From the NCBI GenBank assembly GCA_963920705.1, contig OY987232.1, positions 17,211,942-17,275,941 on the forward strand: a stretch of 64,000 bases of DNA, read 5' to 3'. The notes under the pieces are model-generated. The model was not told where the DNA came from and did no database searches. It was given only the letters and a program-made list of their open reading frames with translations. Shown here piece by piece: positions 10,801 to 21,800 of this stretch (position 1 is the first letter of the stretch; every line of letters begins with the position of its first letter). This DNA comes from Odiellus spinosus (lineage: Eukaryota; Arthropoda; Arachnida; Opiliones; Phalangiidae). Made by a program: the position numbers and the translations under genes.

Positions 10801-13587
10801 GTCGTTCTCAAGCTCGCTCTGGTAGAAGGTCTTACTCATCTGGTTCATCAAGATCTTACTCTTCAAGGTATTTATCTATATTTTGGACCGTACATTCCTG
10901 GGATAAATGATTGAAGTTTTTTGTTTTAAGCTCTTCTAGGTCTACTTTTGACTCCCGAAGTTCGTATTCCAAGAGTTCGCATTTTAGCTCAGAAAGGTAA
11001 TAATATTTTAATCTACCAAATGAAATGGCACGCTTTTAGTCTTTGCACATGCCATTTAGTCCGCTTGGCTACCAACTTCACGAATTATGACGTAGAGAGC
11101 ATCATTTTCTCACTAAACCCGTTCCCTTCTTTAAATAATATCAGGTCTCGATCAAGAAGTCACCCGAGAGTTCCTTCTCGAGAAGGTGCAGTCCGACCAG
11201 GTTATCGTTACAATAAATCTCCTTCGGGTACGGGTCGATCATTTGAAAGAGATCTTTACGAGCCAAGACGGCGAGCTCCACCCCCACCGGGTGCCAGGGA
11301 TCCTTTAATGAGAAGCCCAACATTGTGAGTACATTCAATAGCTCAATTTATTATTGGTTTTTGCTCGGTGACGGTTGCTTACAGTCCGTTTTTGCCATTG
11401 CTTTGTTATTAATGATTCAAGGGCTCGAAATAGTAGCCCACCCACCAGACCACCGATAGGCAGAGGGCCTTCGCCCGCTCGCAAGATTGTGGAATTATCT
11501 CCTCCGAACAAATTTTCACCCAGCAGACGTACTCCTCCTCCTCGAAAAGTCTCGTCACCTAATGTCAAGAAACAACCAAAAAATACTTCCCCCATGCGTG
11601 TAATACGATTATCACCCCCAATGCCTAAGCGTCAATATCCGATTGAAGGGAAACAGAAACAACGTAAATCTCCTCCCATGGAACGAAAAAAACCTAAAGT
11701 GGGACCCAAATCTCCTTCACCGTCATCGCCTCCATCTGGTGGACGAATAAACGAACCTATGTTGATGAAGGGAAAAGATCGGAAGCATCCTGGAGTATCG
11801 GTTAACAAAGCTTTGTCTAAAGCCAAACCATATGACAGGTGAGTTTTCTTTTTTATCAGTTAGATTACAGAATTCGTTAACCGAGTAGTTAGGCCTTATT
11901 TGGGTACAAGAAAAGTAGATATAACGAGTACTCTCATAGAGATTTTGACCAAAATGTCTTGGATCAAAGTTCATGCCAATTATTTATAGAATATATCTCA
12001 AGTTGGTGAAATATTATATACAGATTAGAAAGTTCTACTCGGTTTGAGTACTCGTAACGAGTAATCGCTAATTTGACCAAAAAAAAACATTGTTATAGAG
12101 CCAGAAAATCACGTAGTGGAAGTCACAGTGGTAGTGATTCGAGTCAGTCAGTTTCCAGATCCCCGAGCAGGTTAGTTGTTCATTTTTAATTTGATGTAGG
12201 CTTCTAGATGTTGTGTTTTTGCGTATCTTTATTGGGAACGAAACTAAATTTTGAAGGTCTAGCCATACAAGTTCCCAATCTCGATCCAGATCCAGGTCAA
12301 TGAGCCGCAGTGTCAGTATGAGCAGCGTTTCTTCAGTTTCAAGTAGCATTTCTCATTCCTCTTCTGGTTCGGAAGCTGGAAAAACCAAAGCGAAAGGAAA
12401 AGCTTCGAACAAAACTGCTCCTGGTATTAATATTAAATTTTTACTACTGTCTTTAAAGAGGACTCGATTCGAGCCTCGTCAAATTGATCTCCTGCCAAGC
12501 TCGCTAATTTAATCCTTAGAATAGAAAAAGTTCCCAAGGCTGTTTTTAATCCAAAGATTATTTGCGAGCTTGGCGTGAGATCAATTTGAATAGGCCCAAA
12601 CCTAGTCTACTTTAAACAATAATCTAAAACAAATTCTTTATCAGTCTCGAGGCGATTACTTCAAGGTGACAAACCCACAGTCAAAAAGGACGCTCCTCTT
12701 GGTAGAGTACCTCCCGAAAACAAAGGCAAAGAACGCGCTGCGAAAGATGGCAAAAGGACGCACGAACATCATTTCTCAGAGTTTGAGGATCGTCCTAAAG
12801 CTCAGAGTTACGATGATGCTAGAGCAACTCCTACAAGTCTGACAATTCCGCTAATGGTTTCTAAGCAATCTAAGGATTTAATTAAACAAGGGGGTCAGAA
12901 AGCTCCTATTAAACTCAACTTACTTTCTAAAGTCAGTATTATCGCCATCATTCCACTTTCTTTCTTATATTTTATTTACTATAAAGCTTTTTTTGTACCT
13001 TTAACAGGCCCAGAAACATAATTCATTAGACAAAAGCGTTGCCAGGCCAAATAAGCATCTTGAAAGAGGTATTTTTATAATTTTGGGATATTGTATAGAT
13101 TATTATATGGTCATGTCTTAAGTTTCCTTAACGAGCTTTGAGTTTGCGCCCTGGAAATTTCCCTTAACAAGGTTTGAGTTTGAGCCCTAGAAATTTCCCT
13201 TATCGAGGTTTGAGTTCTAGCCCTTAGAATTTTCCTTGTCGATCTTCGAGCCCTGGAAAATTTCCTTATAAAGCTTGAACCCTGGAAATTTAAAATCCGT
13301 GTTGTATTCTCGAATAATCGATGGCCAAAATATTTTATTTTGATATTGAAAATTGTGTTAATTCAACATTATTTTCCCAAGTTGGTGAAGATGGCTCTAG
13401 AGCCAAAACTTCGACCCTTTTAAGTGGGAGTCGTAAACGCCCGGCATCACCAACCCATAAGAAAGGGGCAGCATCCGCTTCTAGTATCGCCGCTGCCAAA
13501 GCCACAAATTCTCGACGAGAAGAATTGCTGAAACAATTAAAGGCGGTGGAAGACGCTATAGCTCGCAAAAAGTCAAAACCTAATTAA
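4812..13587 (+). CDS. ZC3H18: Zinc finger CCCH domain-containing protein 18 homologue, complete, 17 exons
   Basis: ZC3H18 is a nuclear protein that links the cap-binding complex to RNA decay and export factors. Exons: 4812-6326, 6395-6448, 6919-7206, 7315-7404, 7484-7644, 8222-8360, 8421-8476, 10608-10712, 10775-10867, 10940-10996, 11145-11324, 11422-11838, 12099-12170, 12257-12423, 12645-12931, 13008-13068 and 13382-13587. They total 1,314 residues with all phases consistent. Residues 1-505 are acidic and Ser/Pro-rich, with about 20 copies of SPSPDNAR. The CCCH finger is C547-x7-C555-x5-C561-x3-H565 and runs into HPGVNDKGNYN. Next come ESAWERGLRHAKE and the RWRGGHYENF block, both diagnostic of ZC3H18, then RS/Pro-rich exons. 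The conserved C terminus is ELLKQLKAVEDAIARKKSK. The protein is longer than the human one (about 950 residues), mainly because of the N-terminal repeat. The start is the first ATG after an in-frame stop-containing leader. Confidence 0.94.
5440..5925 (+). repeat. Coding 24-bp minisatellite in ZC3H18 exon 1 (SPSPDNAR array)
   Basis: About 20 tandem 24-bp units encode an octapeptide with consensus SPSPDNAR. The 5' units are divergent (SPSQDNPR, SPSPDTLR, SQSHDNAR). The 3' eleven or so are nearly identical, differing mostly at third positions (tcg/tca, gcc/acc, aac/aat), which indicates recent expansion from one unit by slippage or unequal exchange. Each unit carries two SP motifs, possible sites for proline-directed or SR-type kinases. 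The 24-bp unit keeps the frame open on both strands, so long antisense reading frames here are artefacts. Confidence 0.93.
7680..8160. repeat. Degenerate repeat of about 115 bp in ZC3H18 intron 5
   Basis: Three to four diverged copies share the words aaatttcccttagatctt, gttagaattaggcct and agcagatgaactatggtta. There is no coding potential. It lies wholly between the exons ending at 7644 and starting at 8222. Confidence 0.55.
9815..10315. repeat. 32-bp minisatellite in ZC3H18 intron 7
   Basis: About 14 imperfect copies of a unit reading roughly TGTTGGGGAAACTGGTCAGG followed by GAAACCTCAAAA; some copies are shortened or have AACTTGGTAAAAG. The core GTCAGGGAAA is shared with families E and F elsewhere in the window. 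The rest of this 2.1-kb intron (8477-10607) is AT-rich and shows nothing else recognisable apart from a poly-A run near 9215. Confidence 0.85.
12478..12592. repeat. Short inverted repeat (fold-back) in ZC3H18 intron 14
   Basis: Two arms of about 26 bases pair almost perfectly: TCAAATTGATCTCCTGCCAA continuing GCTCGC on the left, and GCGAGCTTGGCGTGAGATCA continuing ATTTGA on the right. About 60 bases lie between them. It is probably a very short relic MITE; no duplication was identified. Confidence 0.6.
13125..13290. repeat. Degenerate tandem repeat of about 50 bp in ZC3H18 intron 16
   Basis: Four diverged units share TTTGAG, GCCCTGGAAATTTCC and a CGAGGTTT-like spacer. The array is confined to the intron before the last coding exon. 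Confidence 0.6.
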
Positions 13588-14580
13588 CTTTCACTTTTAC
13601 GGTTAAGGCGCATTATAATTATTTAGAAAAAAAAATTCAATGTTTTTCATAACTTTTGGCCCTAGGAATCAGTTTTCAACTGAATTAAGTGAATTATTTC
13701 GCGTTTAAACTGTACGACCCTTTCTTACGAAATATCTGGATAAAGTAATATCCTCATTTTGATTATTCTACGCTAATACTACCGCTTTTAAATATTTAAG
13801 AAGTTAAAGGTTAGTTCTTGTTATCTTCATTCTTAATTGTATAAGAAAATGGCCCCTAGTACGAATAAATGTTGTAAAAACTCCAATTATCTTGTCTTTT
13901 TTACGTAAAATTAAGCTTACAAGTATTTTAAAGGGTATGGGCCTAAATCAGTAATTTACTTTTGAGGACAAATGGTAGGATTTTTAATAATTTTAAAAGT
14001 TGAACTTGTATTTGATTGGTATCAGACTCTAAATAATTGATAATGCTGTCTTTCAAATTTCAACTTGTTTTCGCGCCCAAGCAATCAATTGAGAGCGCAT
14101 GTGACGTCAGAAACAAAATAAACCCAATCAGGTTGAGAAATAAGTATTTTCTTTTTATACTGAATATTTGGTAAGTAAAGCGCTCAAGCAGTTTCATTGA
14201 AAACCCAGTTTCAATTTTAAATTTCGCTTGAAGATTAAGAGAGATTAGTGTCAGAAAATAAGCTTGAGATTTGGAAGTATTTTTAGGTTAATAAGGATGA
14301 TATTACGAAAGCACAATAGTACCCTACGGCCATTGATCCTATTCAATCTAAAAATTAACATATTTGGTAAACCCTTCGCACCACTTAAATTTTAATATCA
14401 TATTTTATATCAAACCAAAAAACAACGTTGAAAATTATCGAATATTGTTGTTTTACGATTTTGCAAAGAGCACCCTGGAAAATAGGCCCAAAATTCAGAA
14501 GGTTTATGTCCGGTATTATATTTCAAAATTGTAACCGTTCCATGATTTGCATAATTTTTCCCCCCGGCCCCGCCGAGAGA
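13588..14580 (+). other. ZC3H18 3' flank, no gene seen
   Basis: Downstream of the stop the sequence is AT-rich. The clearest polyadenylation signal on the plus strand is AATAAA at about 13864, giving a 3' UTR near 300 bases; another AATAAA lies near 14117. No conserved reading frame is visible. Confidence 0.45.
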
Positions 14581-14774
14581 AGTTCAGTCAAATAAAAATG
14601 TCGCTGAATCGAGATAACGTATGATCTGTAGTTTGTTTAGAGAATCGTTAAAAACCATGGAATTAATTATTGTTAATTAGGTGGAATGAAGTATTTATCA
14701 TTGTGAAGTGTATGTTAATTAAACGTGGAATTATTTTTGTGTACCAAGGAGCTTTTCGACCACGGCAGCTCGAC

Positions 14775-14816
14775 AATGGATGCGGAATCAGATTCAGGAT
14801 TATACTTAAAACCAAG
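14775..14816 (+). CDS. Possible first coding exon of an unidentified gene
   Basis: An ATG opens MDAESDSGLYLKPR and the frame runs straight into a consensus donor, AG followed by GTAAAA. Upstream, near 14586, there is an arthropod-type initiator word TCAGTC within a small GC-rich patch. The peptide is not recognised, and no downstream exon that joins it was found in this window. It could be a real leader exon with a long first intron, or chance. Confidence 0.22.
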
Positions 14817-15149
14817 GTAAAATAAGAATTTTATTATAATTGTATGCGAGGGGAAGATACTAGTGAACTTAGATGTAGAAATATTTGAACTCTTTAACAG
14901 TACCAAAGCTGAACTCAAGAGTTCACAAGAGTTTGTATGTATAACGAATTCAAGAGTGTTCTCCTCTCTCGATTTTACGTTAGTTTAACCATAGGCCAAG
15001 AAATAGTAAATCAGTTTTTGGCCCATGGCTAAACTTATAACAAGTCTTCTAGAAAGTTAAATTGATGTAAAGTTAGCGATCTCTATAAGATAATGTACTA
15101 ATTAGGCCATAGTCATCGTTATTTATTTAGTGGTATGAATCTCGTAATT

Positions 15150-16270
15150 CCCCCTAAACGATAATCTCAGATATAAAAATCCAAAATTCATTTCCAACGA
15201 AACCGTACATCCGGGTCACTCGGGGTGATCTATCCACCCCGGTGCGCGCCAAAAGCTATGCCTTGTTTGACAGTATCAAAAACGAGTTAAACCTAACGGC
15301 CGAAGCAACGCTATTCTCGCCCAAAAATGTTAAAAATTTCGCGATTTTAAGTGTCCAACGATTGTAACCGTTAAAATTAATCGCGAAACGGACAGTTCGT
15401 CATCATACGCGTGGTTATTATTAATATTCCACCGTTCTTGTTGGTTTAAAATTACAATGTCGGCGTTCTCAATCGAGGAGTAGCGCGATAATGCCATTCG
15501 TAATTTCGAGGGATTTAAGGATTCGTGTAAAAGGTAAATCAATTAATTTAATTAATGTGTACGAGAAAAAATATTTTAAGCTATTCTGACGAAGTCATGT
15601 GTAATTATTTAGTTTGTCATAGGTCTATTTATGTTATGATTGGAAAAACAAGACCTGTGCTAATCCGATTTCAGGCTTAATTTTCAATAGGTATAGCCCT
15701 AAATTATGCTTTAGGCTATATTAAGCCGTATTAGTTATTAAAAATAATAACTTTCGAAATAAACTATAATCTCCGGTATAAATCCCGTTAAAATTATTCA
15801 TGTTATATAAATTAATTTTCAATATTTAAATTCGCTATAAAATGACTAATTTTCATGAAAATCCAAACTTCATTCGTATTTCGGGGTCAATCACGGTTCA
15901 TTTCCGGGTCACTCGCGGCTTCTCGGGGTCACTCTCGTCCCGTCTTTCGACCGCCGTGGCTGCGCGCGCCGCGACGGCGCCCGCCAAAAGTTAAGCCTAT
16001 TTTGACTGATTTCAAACACGAGTTAAGCCTAACGGCCGAAGCTCCGCTCTTCTCGACCAAATTTTTTACAATTTCGCGATTTTAAGTGCCCAACGATTGT
16101 TTTTAGTGTTTTTTACGAATGTAACCGTTAAAATTAATCGCGAAACGGTAAATTAGTCGACATAGGTGTAGTTTTGGATTATTCCACCGGCGTTCTCTAT
16201 GGATGATTATCGCTAATCGCTATTCGTAATTTCGAGGATTTAAGGATTCGTGTAAGGTAAATCAATTCTC
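15150..16270 (+). repeat. Tandemly duplicated CpG-rich block, possibly alternative untranslated first exons
   Basis: The stretch 15185-15690 is repeated, diverged, at 15860-16440. Shared words include CGGGTCACTCG, TCGCGATTTTAAGTG, CCAACGATTG, GTTAAAATTAATCGCGAAAC and AATTTCGAG before GGATTTAAGGATTCGTGTAA. In both copies the similarity reaches a donor-like GGTAAATCAATT. CpG-rich islands with conserved splice donors suggest duplicated promoters or leader exons, but no acceptor or coding exon could be tied to them. Confidence 0.4.
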
Positions 16271-16400
16271 ATCTTTAATAAAGATCAGTTCTTTTTTATA
16301 AAAATGTAATCGAGAAAGCTAATTTTAAGCTATTCTGACGTAGTAACGGAATATTATTTAATTAGTCGTAGTTTTAATTATATTATGATTTGGGAAAAAG

Positions 16401-17182
16401 AGGCCGGCGCAAATCCGGCTATTTAGGCTAAATTGTTAATAATTGAAAGTAAGCGAGTGTTTTCTGTAAGAAGAACCGTGAAAGTATCAAGATTTAAAGT
16501 CTAATTTGGAATTTTCATACTCCTGCGGGCTCGGTTCAAGGTCCCTAAAAAAATTTCGCTCTCATTTTCTCTCGGCTGTTCCTGGCGTGGTCTCCTCCCC
16601 CTCCCTCTTTTAGGCGAAAAAATAAAAATGAAGAGAAATATTTCCAGAGGCCGGCGGAAATCGGGTTATTTAAGTTAAATTGTTAATAATTGAAAGTAAG
16701 CGAGTGTTTTCTGTAAGAAGAACCGTGAAAGTATCAAGATTTAAAGTCTAATTTGGAATTTTCATACTCCTCCGGCTCAGTTCAAGCAAGGAGGATCAGA
16801 GAAGGAGAGGAAATGTGGGGCTGCGTTGAGTTAGAGAGAGAAGAGCCAACCTCCCACTCGGGTGGAAAGGGGGGATAGGAAATTCTCGAGGTAAACTGTT
16901 GTCACGTGGTCGCTAGCTAGCGCGTCTCATAAAGGATTCGTTTTACCCACGCGACAACATTTTACCACGAAACGTCTCTATCCCCGTTCTCCCAGAGTGG
17001 GAGTTTAGGCCGACGCAGTAGGAACCGCGCCGTCCCCATATTTCCTCTCCTTCTCTGATCCTCCTTGGTTCAAGGTCCTTAAAACAATTTCGCTCTCATT
17101 TTCTCTCGGCTGTTCCTGGCGGGGTCTCCTCCCCCTCCCTCTTTTAGGCGATAATAAAAAAATGAAGAGAAATATTTCCAAT
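16401..17182. repeat. 247-bp direct tandem duplication, second copy split by an MITE
   Basis: Copy 1 spans 16401-16647. Copy 2 spans 16648-17182 and is interrupted by the B element at 16787-17067. Both contain AGGCCGGCG, AAAGTAAGCGAGTGTTTTCT, CAAGATTTAAAGTCTAATTT and CTCGGCTGTTCCTGGCG. Copy 1 has a single GTTCAAG where copy 2 has GTTCAAG on each side of the element, giving a natural empty/filled pair. Confidence 0.9.
16787..17067. mobile_element. Family B MITE, copy 2
   Basis: 281 bp; ends CAAGGAGGATC and GATCCTCCTTG; exact 7-bp duplication GTTCAAG, confirmed by the empty paralogous site at about 16536. Confidence 0.95.
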
Positions 17183-18945
17183 CTTGGGTTTTGATTCTCA
17201 ATGTCGGGTATTTTTTTTATTTGAAACAGGAAGCCTGATTTTTAGTCCAACCATCAGTTATTGAAAGCCACGGCTAATCCAGATGATGTATGATTAATCT
17301 ACAGTTCTACTTTCATTCAATATTCATCATGTTTCTACGTCCTGGCTAATTGGAGAGGATCTTATGATGTCCGTGCAACGAGAACATCCAGACCTTATTG
17401 CCTAAGGTAGAGTTTTAGATCTGAAGGTCAAATTTGTTTTGTTGGTGACTCTTTAGCTTAGAATTAACGTCGGCAGCGACGAAATATATCCTACTTTAGG
17501 GGCTCTTAGATCTAGATTTTATCTTAACAGCAGTTTAACAGTAAATTAACAATAAATTAAAATTAGCGTAACTTAAATTTAAAATTAATACGAGCCTCTT
17601 GGGATTAGTATATATCCTACTTTTGTGGCTCCTAGACCTAGATTTTAACTAAACAATAAATTAACGTAACTCAAATTTAAAATTAATACGAGCCCCTTAG
17701 GATTAGTGATAGGTACTTTTTTAGAGTCACCTTTTTATGTTTTTAGTTTTAAGTAGGGTTTCCCACTAATTATTTTATCAAATGGCAGTCTCGAGGATAT
17801 TTTTTAAGGTTCAATGTATGTTCATTCTCGCCCTTTCTCATCTACATTTTCAACCGTCGCTGGATTTTTCAGTAGTGTTTTTGCCGAATAGGTTAATTCC
17901 TATTTCGGTTATGTGTAGAACTGTTTAATTGTGGTTTGGGGGTTCGTCCACTAATGGCGGCCGAAGAGTCCCCCGTTTTTGAACGAAGCGCGGTGGAGGC
18001 TAGCTTCCTTGTTAGGGTCAAAGTGTAATATTTTTCGTGTCTCAAGGTGACTGCCTCGGGGGATCCAAGAGAAAGGGCGCAACGCTTGAGTTCAAACGAT
18101 TGCGTGGGAGATCGAAAACCTCGAGACTGCATTAATTAGGCCCGCTCATTTTAGGATACCGAGCGCGATATGGTTTCGTGACCAAACTAGGGTCGCGACG
18201 CGTTGGTCACGAATGACTTGAGCGAGCGGTATCATTTTCTTTTCCGAGTGCTTTAGTTCTAGTTCTTCGTGGGACTTAAAATAACCCTCGGGTTTTTTTT
18301 ACTTCCGAGGTCGAGTAGCGTCCCTAACGTGGACGTTGCTCGTAGCTTTAGTTCTTACAATCGCGGTCAAATTTGACGTTATGTTTAGGGAACTCGGAAG
18401 GTTTTTTTGTCTTCAATAATTAAGTTTACTAACTACACCCTAGATGTAAGCTTACCAGGCGGCACTACCCAGGTCGCGGTTAGCCCCTTTCGCCTGCATA
18501 TACGTTAGGATTAATGTTTAAGGTTTACTAACCCTTGACCTCTTTGTCATATCATTATGACATCGGGATCGAGTACTAATTAACTATTTTATTTTCACGG
18601 TTAAACGCGTAGATTCGCGCTCAAAATAATCGCGTTTCAAGATATAAAGAAATTTTTTTTACAGATCATAGTTTTTAAAAGCAACCTTTATTACATTATT
18701 ATAATTTTAACCATAATTTAGGATTATTTAATCACGATTATAAGATAATTCGCGTACGTATCGTAAATAAAATCTTCAAAATGTATTCGTCATTAATCGC
18801 GCTTATTTACGTAATTTAAGGAAAAATTGATATTTAAATAAAATTTGGAAACTTTAATTATACAAATAGAAAATATTGTAACTAACGCGAAAAGGGAAAT
18901 CTGATTTTAATTAATTTTATTAACCTTCTTAATCTATACTTAAGA
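17183..18945. other. Intergenic, no gene recognised; CpG-rich patch 17.9-18.5 kb
   Basis: Short direct repeats occur at 17490-17710 (gagcctcttgggattagtata and gagccccttaggattagt). The part from about 17930 to 18510 is noticeably richer in CG and contains an imperfect hairpin at 18149-18228. Reading frames here show no known domain. A promoter or non-coding RNA cannot be excluded. Confidence 0.4.
18149..18228. repeat. Imperfect hairpin in CpG-rich patch
   Basis: Arms begin GATACCG on the outside and end CGTGACCAA next to the loop; about 22 of 31 positions pair, with a 17-base loop. The size is in the range of a microRNA precursor, but the stem has a large internal mismatch block, so function is uncertain. 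Confidence 0.4.
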
Positions 18946-19530
18946 CAGGGTTCGTAGAAGACCTGGAAAACCTTTAAAGGCTAGGGAATTTGTAAATTGA
19001 CCCAACAGGGCAGGGAAAAGTTAGGGAATTTGTAAATTGGCCCAAAAGTTCAGGGAAAAGTCAGAGAAATTGGCCCAAAAGGCCAGGGAAGAGTTAGGGA
19101 ATTTGGAAATTGGTCCAAAAGGTCAGGGAAACGTCAGGGAATATATAAATTGGTTCAAAAGGTCAGGGAATTTGAAAATTGGCCTAAGAGGTCAGGGAAA
19201 AGTCTGGAAATTTGTCCAAATGGTCAGGGAAAAGTCTTGAAATTTGGAAATTGGCCTAAACGGTCAGGGAAAAGTGAGGTAATTTGGGAATTGTCAGAAA
19301 AGGTCAGGAAATTTGGAAATTGGCCCAATTAAAGGTCAGGGAAAAGTCAGGAAATTTTAAAATTGACCCAAAAGGTCAGGGAAAAGTCAAGAAATTTGAA
19401 ATTGGCATAAAAGGTTAGGGAAAGTCAGGAAATTTGAAAATGAGCCCACATGGTCAGAGAAATTAAATGTTTTGATACGTGTCAAGGTCGACCTAGATGT
19501 GAAGCTCGCAAAGTCCTGAAAAATTATTAA
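18946..19530. mobile_element. Family F element or satellite with ~40-bp internal repeats (copy 1)
   Basis: It opens CAGGGTTCGTAGAAGACCTG, like the other F copies at 36973, 53395 and 54052. It then consists of about ten units of the form AAATTGGCCCAAAAGGTCAG plus GGAAAAGTCAGGGAATTTGG. The right terminus (…TACGAACCCTG in the 53-kb copy) is not preserved. Open frames across it are repeat artefacts. Confidence 0.65.
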
Positions 19531-19992
19531 AATCAAATTTGTAATTTGGGCGTTTGGTCAAGAGTGACTAAATTCTATGTTGATTCTTTCTCAGAATATA
19601 AGAAAAACCAAATATAAGTTTTTTATTTTTCTGTCCATGTTGGTATCAATATCTGCCAACACTTGATATCTTAGTAAGTCTATGCTTAGTTGAAAAGTAA
19701 CAGTAATTATTAAAACATTTTAAAGTATTTTATTCAAATTACAAATTTAACGCTTAATGTATATACATGTTTTTACAAATTTGTTTGGCTTAATCTATAT
19801 ACTTTCTCTTTTGGCCGCTTTTTAAGCCTATTTAAATGATTTTCAACAAAGATTTGCATTGCAAGCCTTTATAAAAACTTGAATATTTTAGTGAGGGGGA
19901 CATCACTCTTGATTTCGTTAATATATTTATTGCACCTTATTTTTAAGTATCCGTCCCTTGAATTTAACAAGATGAATAATTGAAGTTTTTAA

Positions 19993-20291
19993 AGGTAGAA
20001 TGCAGCCTAACAAGTGTTTTTTTTATTACAAACAAATATTAAACTAAAAATAAATTTAAAACTTACCCGGAAAATAGGCTTAGCTGGATTCACGGAGATC
20101 CTGAATTTCTTCCCGTTGAAGGGTCATCGACCAATGAGGAAATGCTCGTCGTTAAGGCGAGATCTGTATTAGACTTCTTCGCTGACCGTTCAATGTAAGA
20201 AATTTAGGATCTCCATGAATCCAGCTTAGCCTATTTAAATTTCTAGTTTAATATTTGTTAGTAATAAAAAAATCACGGTTGCATTCTCCAT
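19993..20291. mobile_element. Family H MITE with TTAA target duplication (complete)
   Basis: Ends are inverted (AGGTAGAATGCAGCC and GGTTGCATTCTCCAT) and are flanked on each side by TTAA. Inside is a second inverted pair, AGGCTTAGCTGGATTC and GAATCCAGCTTAGCCT, so the element folds on itself. TTAA duplication is typical of piggyBac and Kolobok superfamilies; which one this belongs to cannot be told without its transposase. Confidence 0.75.
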
Positions 20292-20295
20292 TTAA

Positions 20296-20588
20296 ACATT
20301 GTAGTTTCCCATGGGAAAGATATACCTTAGCAACTATACCATTGTTAATTTTCATCAGCTCCTTGATTTGCATAGGGCCTTAACTGGGGGGGGGGGGGCA
20401 TATTTTGGATATTTCCCTAGGTTGCCCATGATTTTTTTTTAGTAGTTTTCATTATTTTTAGTTAGTTTTTAGTAACTACTTTATCACTATTTGATAATCT
20501 TTAGAAAATTCCGAAAATCTAGAGTTTTTACTGAATGACCCCTCGTGTTGAACTTTTGTTTGGGGCTGTAATTTTGGGGTTATTTTTC

Positions 20589-20628
<40 letters not shown>

Positions 20629-20855
20629 TTTTAACCCTAGTAAACGGACCCTGGAGGCTATTCTGTAATTTTCTCGATATCGATAATTTGCGTTTGTATA
20701 AAAATTCGTTTTATAACTGATATATTTTAATCTATTTCAAATCTTATTATCTTGATTGAAATGTCCCAATTTCGAACTTCATGACAAAGGGTGTCTAGGG
20801 TAGAATGTTTCTTTTCTACCCATCGAACTCCAGACATCTACATTGATAGGTTTAA
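20296..20855. other. Intergenic; homopolymer runs
   Basis: Contains a run of about 12 G at 20387 and about 38 T near 20590. No coding or conserved element is seen. Confidence 0.5.
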
Positions 20856-21110
20856 ATAGTTGCTATCATAAAAGAGGAGCTTGACGTCATCAAGCGCTCG
20901 TGAGCACCAAGCGTTTCTTAAGCTTATTTTTTCTATATTCGTGTCAGCTCTCAAGGTTGGGTCTCCCCTGAGTGCAGATTGAGACGTCTGGCCCCTAACG
21001 TTTTATGAAAACGGAAATAACTACCTTAAGGCCACGTGATTTCGTGACGTAGTTAGTAACATTCGAACAAGATGTCGCACCAACAAGTTCTTTTATAATA
21101 TCAACTATTG
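20856..21110. mobile_element. Family C element (core copy 1)
   Basis: Imperfect terminal inverted repeats: AATAGTTGCTATCATAAAAG on the left and CTTTTATAATATCAACTATT on the right. The interior shares TCAGCTCTCAAGG, GCGTTTTATGAAAACGGA and CACGTGATTTCGTGACGTAG with copies near 28.8 and 52.0 kb. Superfamily unknown. Confidence 0.65.
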
Positions 21111-21196
21111 AAGTCATATAATTTCATCTTTATGATTGTGTTCTTTTTGGCATTATTAGTTCGTTAATAAGTTACGTTTCCCGCGTTAATTAGCTG

Positions 21197-21545
21197 TTAT
21201 TTTCCAAATGGAATAGTAAACTCAATGTCGATAGTAGCTGGCCGACGTGTTGGTGGAGGGTAATAAGCTCTTGTTGAACTATCAATACTTGATGACGGTG
21301 TTAAATTTTCAGGGTTAGTACTAATTGTCGTCGTTTTAGGAGGAATTGTCGTTGTTTTTCGACGAATTGTTGTCGTTTTAGGGCGAATTGTCGTTGTTTT
21401 ACGACGAATTGTCGTCCTTATAGGGCGAAATGTTGTTGGTTTAGGCTTTTTACGTTTCTTATCTGAAAATTTAACGCCATAATAGCAATTGTTAGTAATT
21501 TTTAGTTTAATTTTAAGCCATGTGCAACATGCATTAGTTGAAATT
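21197..21545 (-). CDS. Orphan C-terminal exon of an unidentified protein
   Basis: The minus-strand frame is open with no ATG. Its acceptor is either TACAG before 21545 or TTTTCAG before 21462, and it ends at TAA 21197-21199. The translated end is low-complexity, with the motif KTTTI repeated in alternating Arg/Pro contexts (IRRKTTTIRPKTTTIRRKTT), and finishes RRPATIDIEFTIPFGK. The longer version adds a Cys-containing stretch (NACCTWLKIKLKITNNCYYG). It lies downstream of, and on the same strand as, the large cuticle gene. It could be the last exon of a separate gene or of an alternative transcript. Function is not recognised. Confidence 0.45.
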
Positions 21546-21800
21546 CTGTATTATTATCATAGGGCCGGATTCAAAGCTATAATTTTTGTGACCTTTGGTT
21601 ATTTGTGGCCCCGTATTAGAATCTTTCCAGCTGGGGCTTCCATATGGTTCATAGATTTCCCTAAAGTTTATATACTGAAATCAGTATTGGTTCCCTAAAT
21701 CACCCTATTGTCCAATTTTAAGGGATGAATGTCTATTTAGATGTTTATTTAGGGCTTAAGTAACTTGGTTTAGATCTAGTCTCTAGTTAATGGGCTACAC

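Noticed and set aside
17893-18132. 79-residue minus-strand frame in the CpG-rich patch
   Set aside because: No recognisable domain, no splice context, composition typical of chance openness in GC-richer DNA.
20535-20720. Small frame with a poly-Phe stretch
   Set aside because: Due to a poly-T run.
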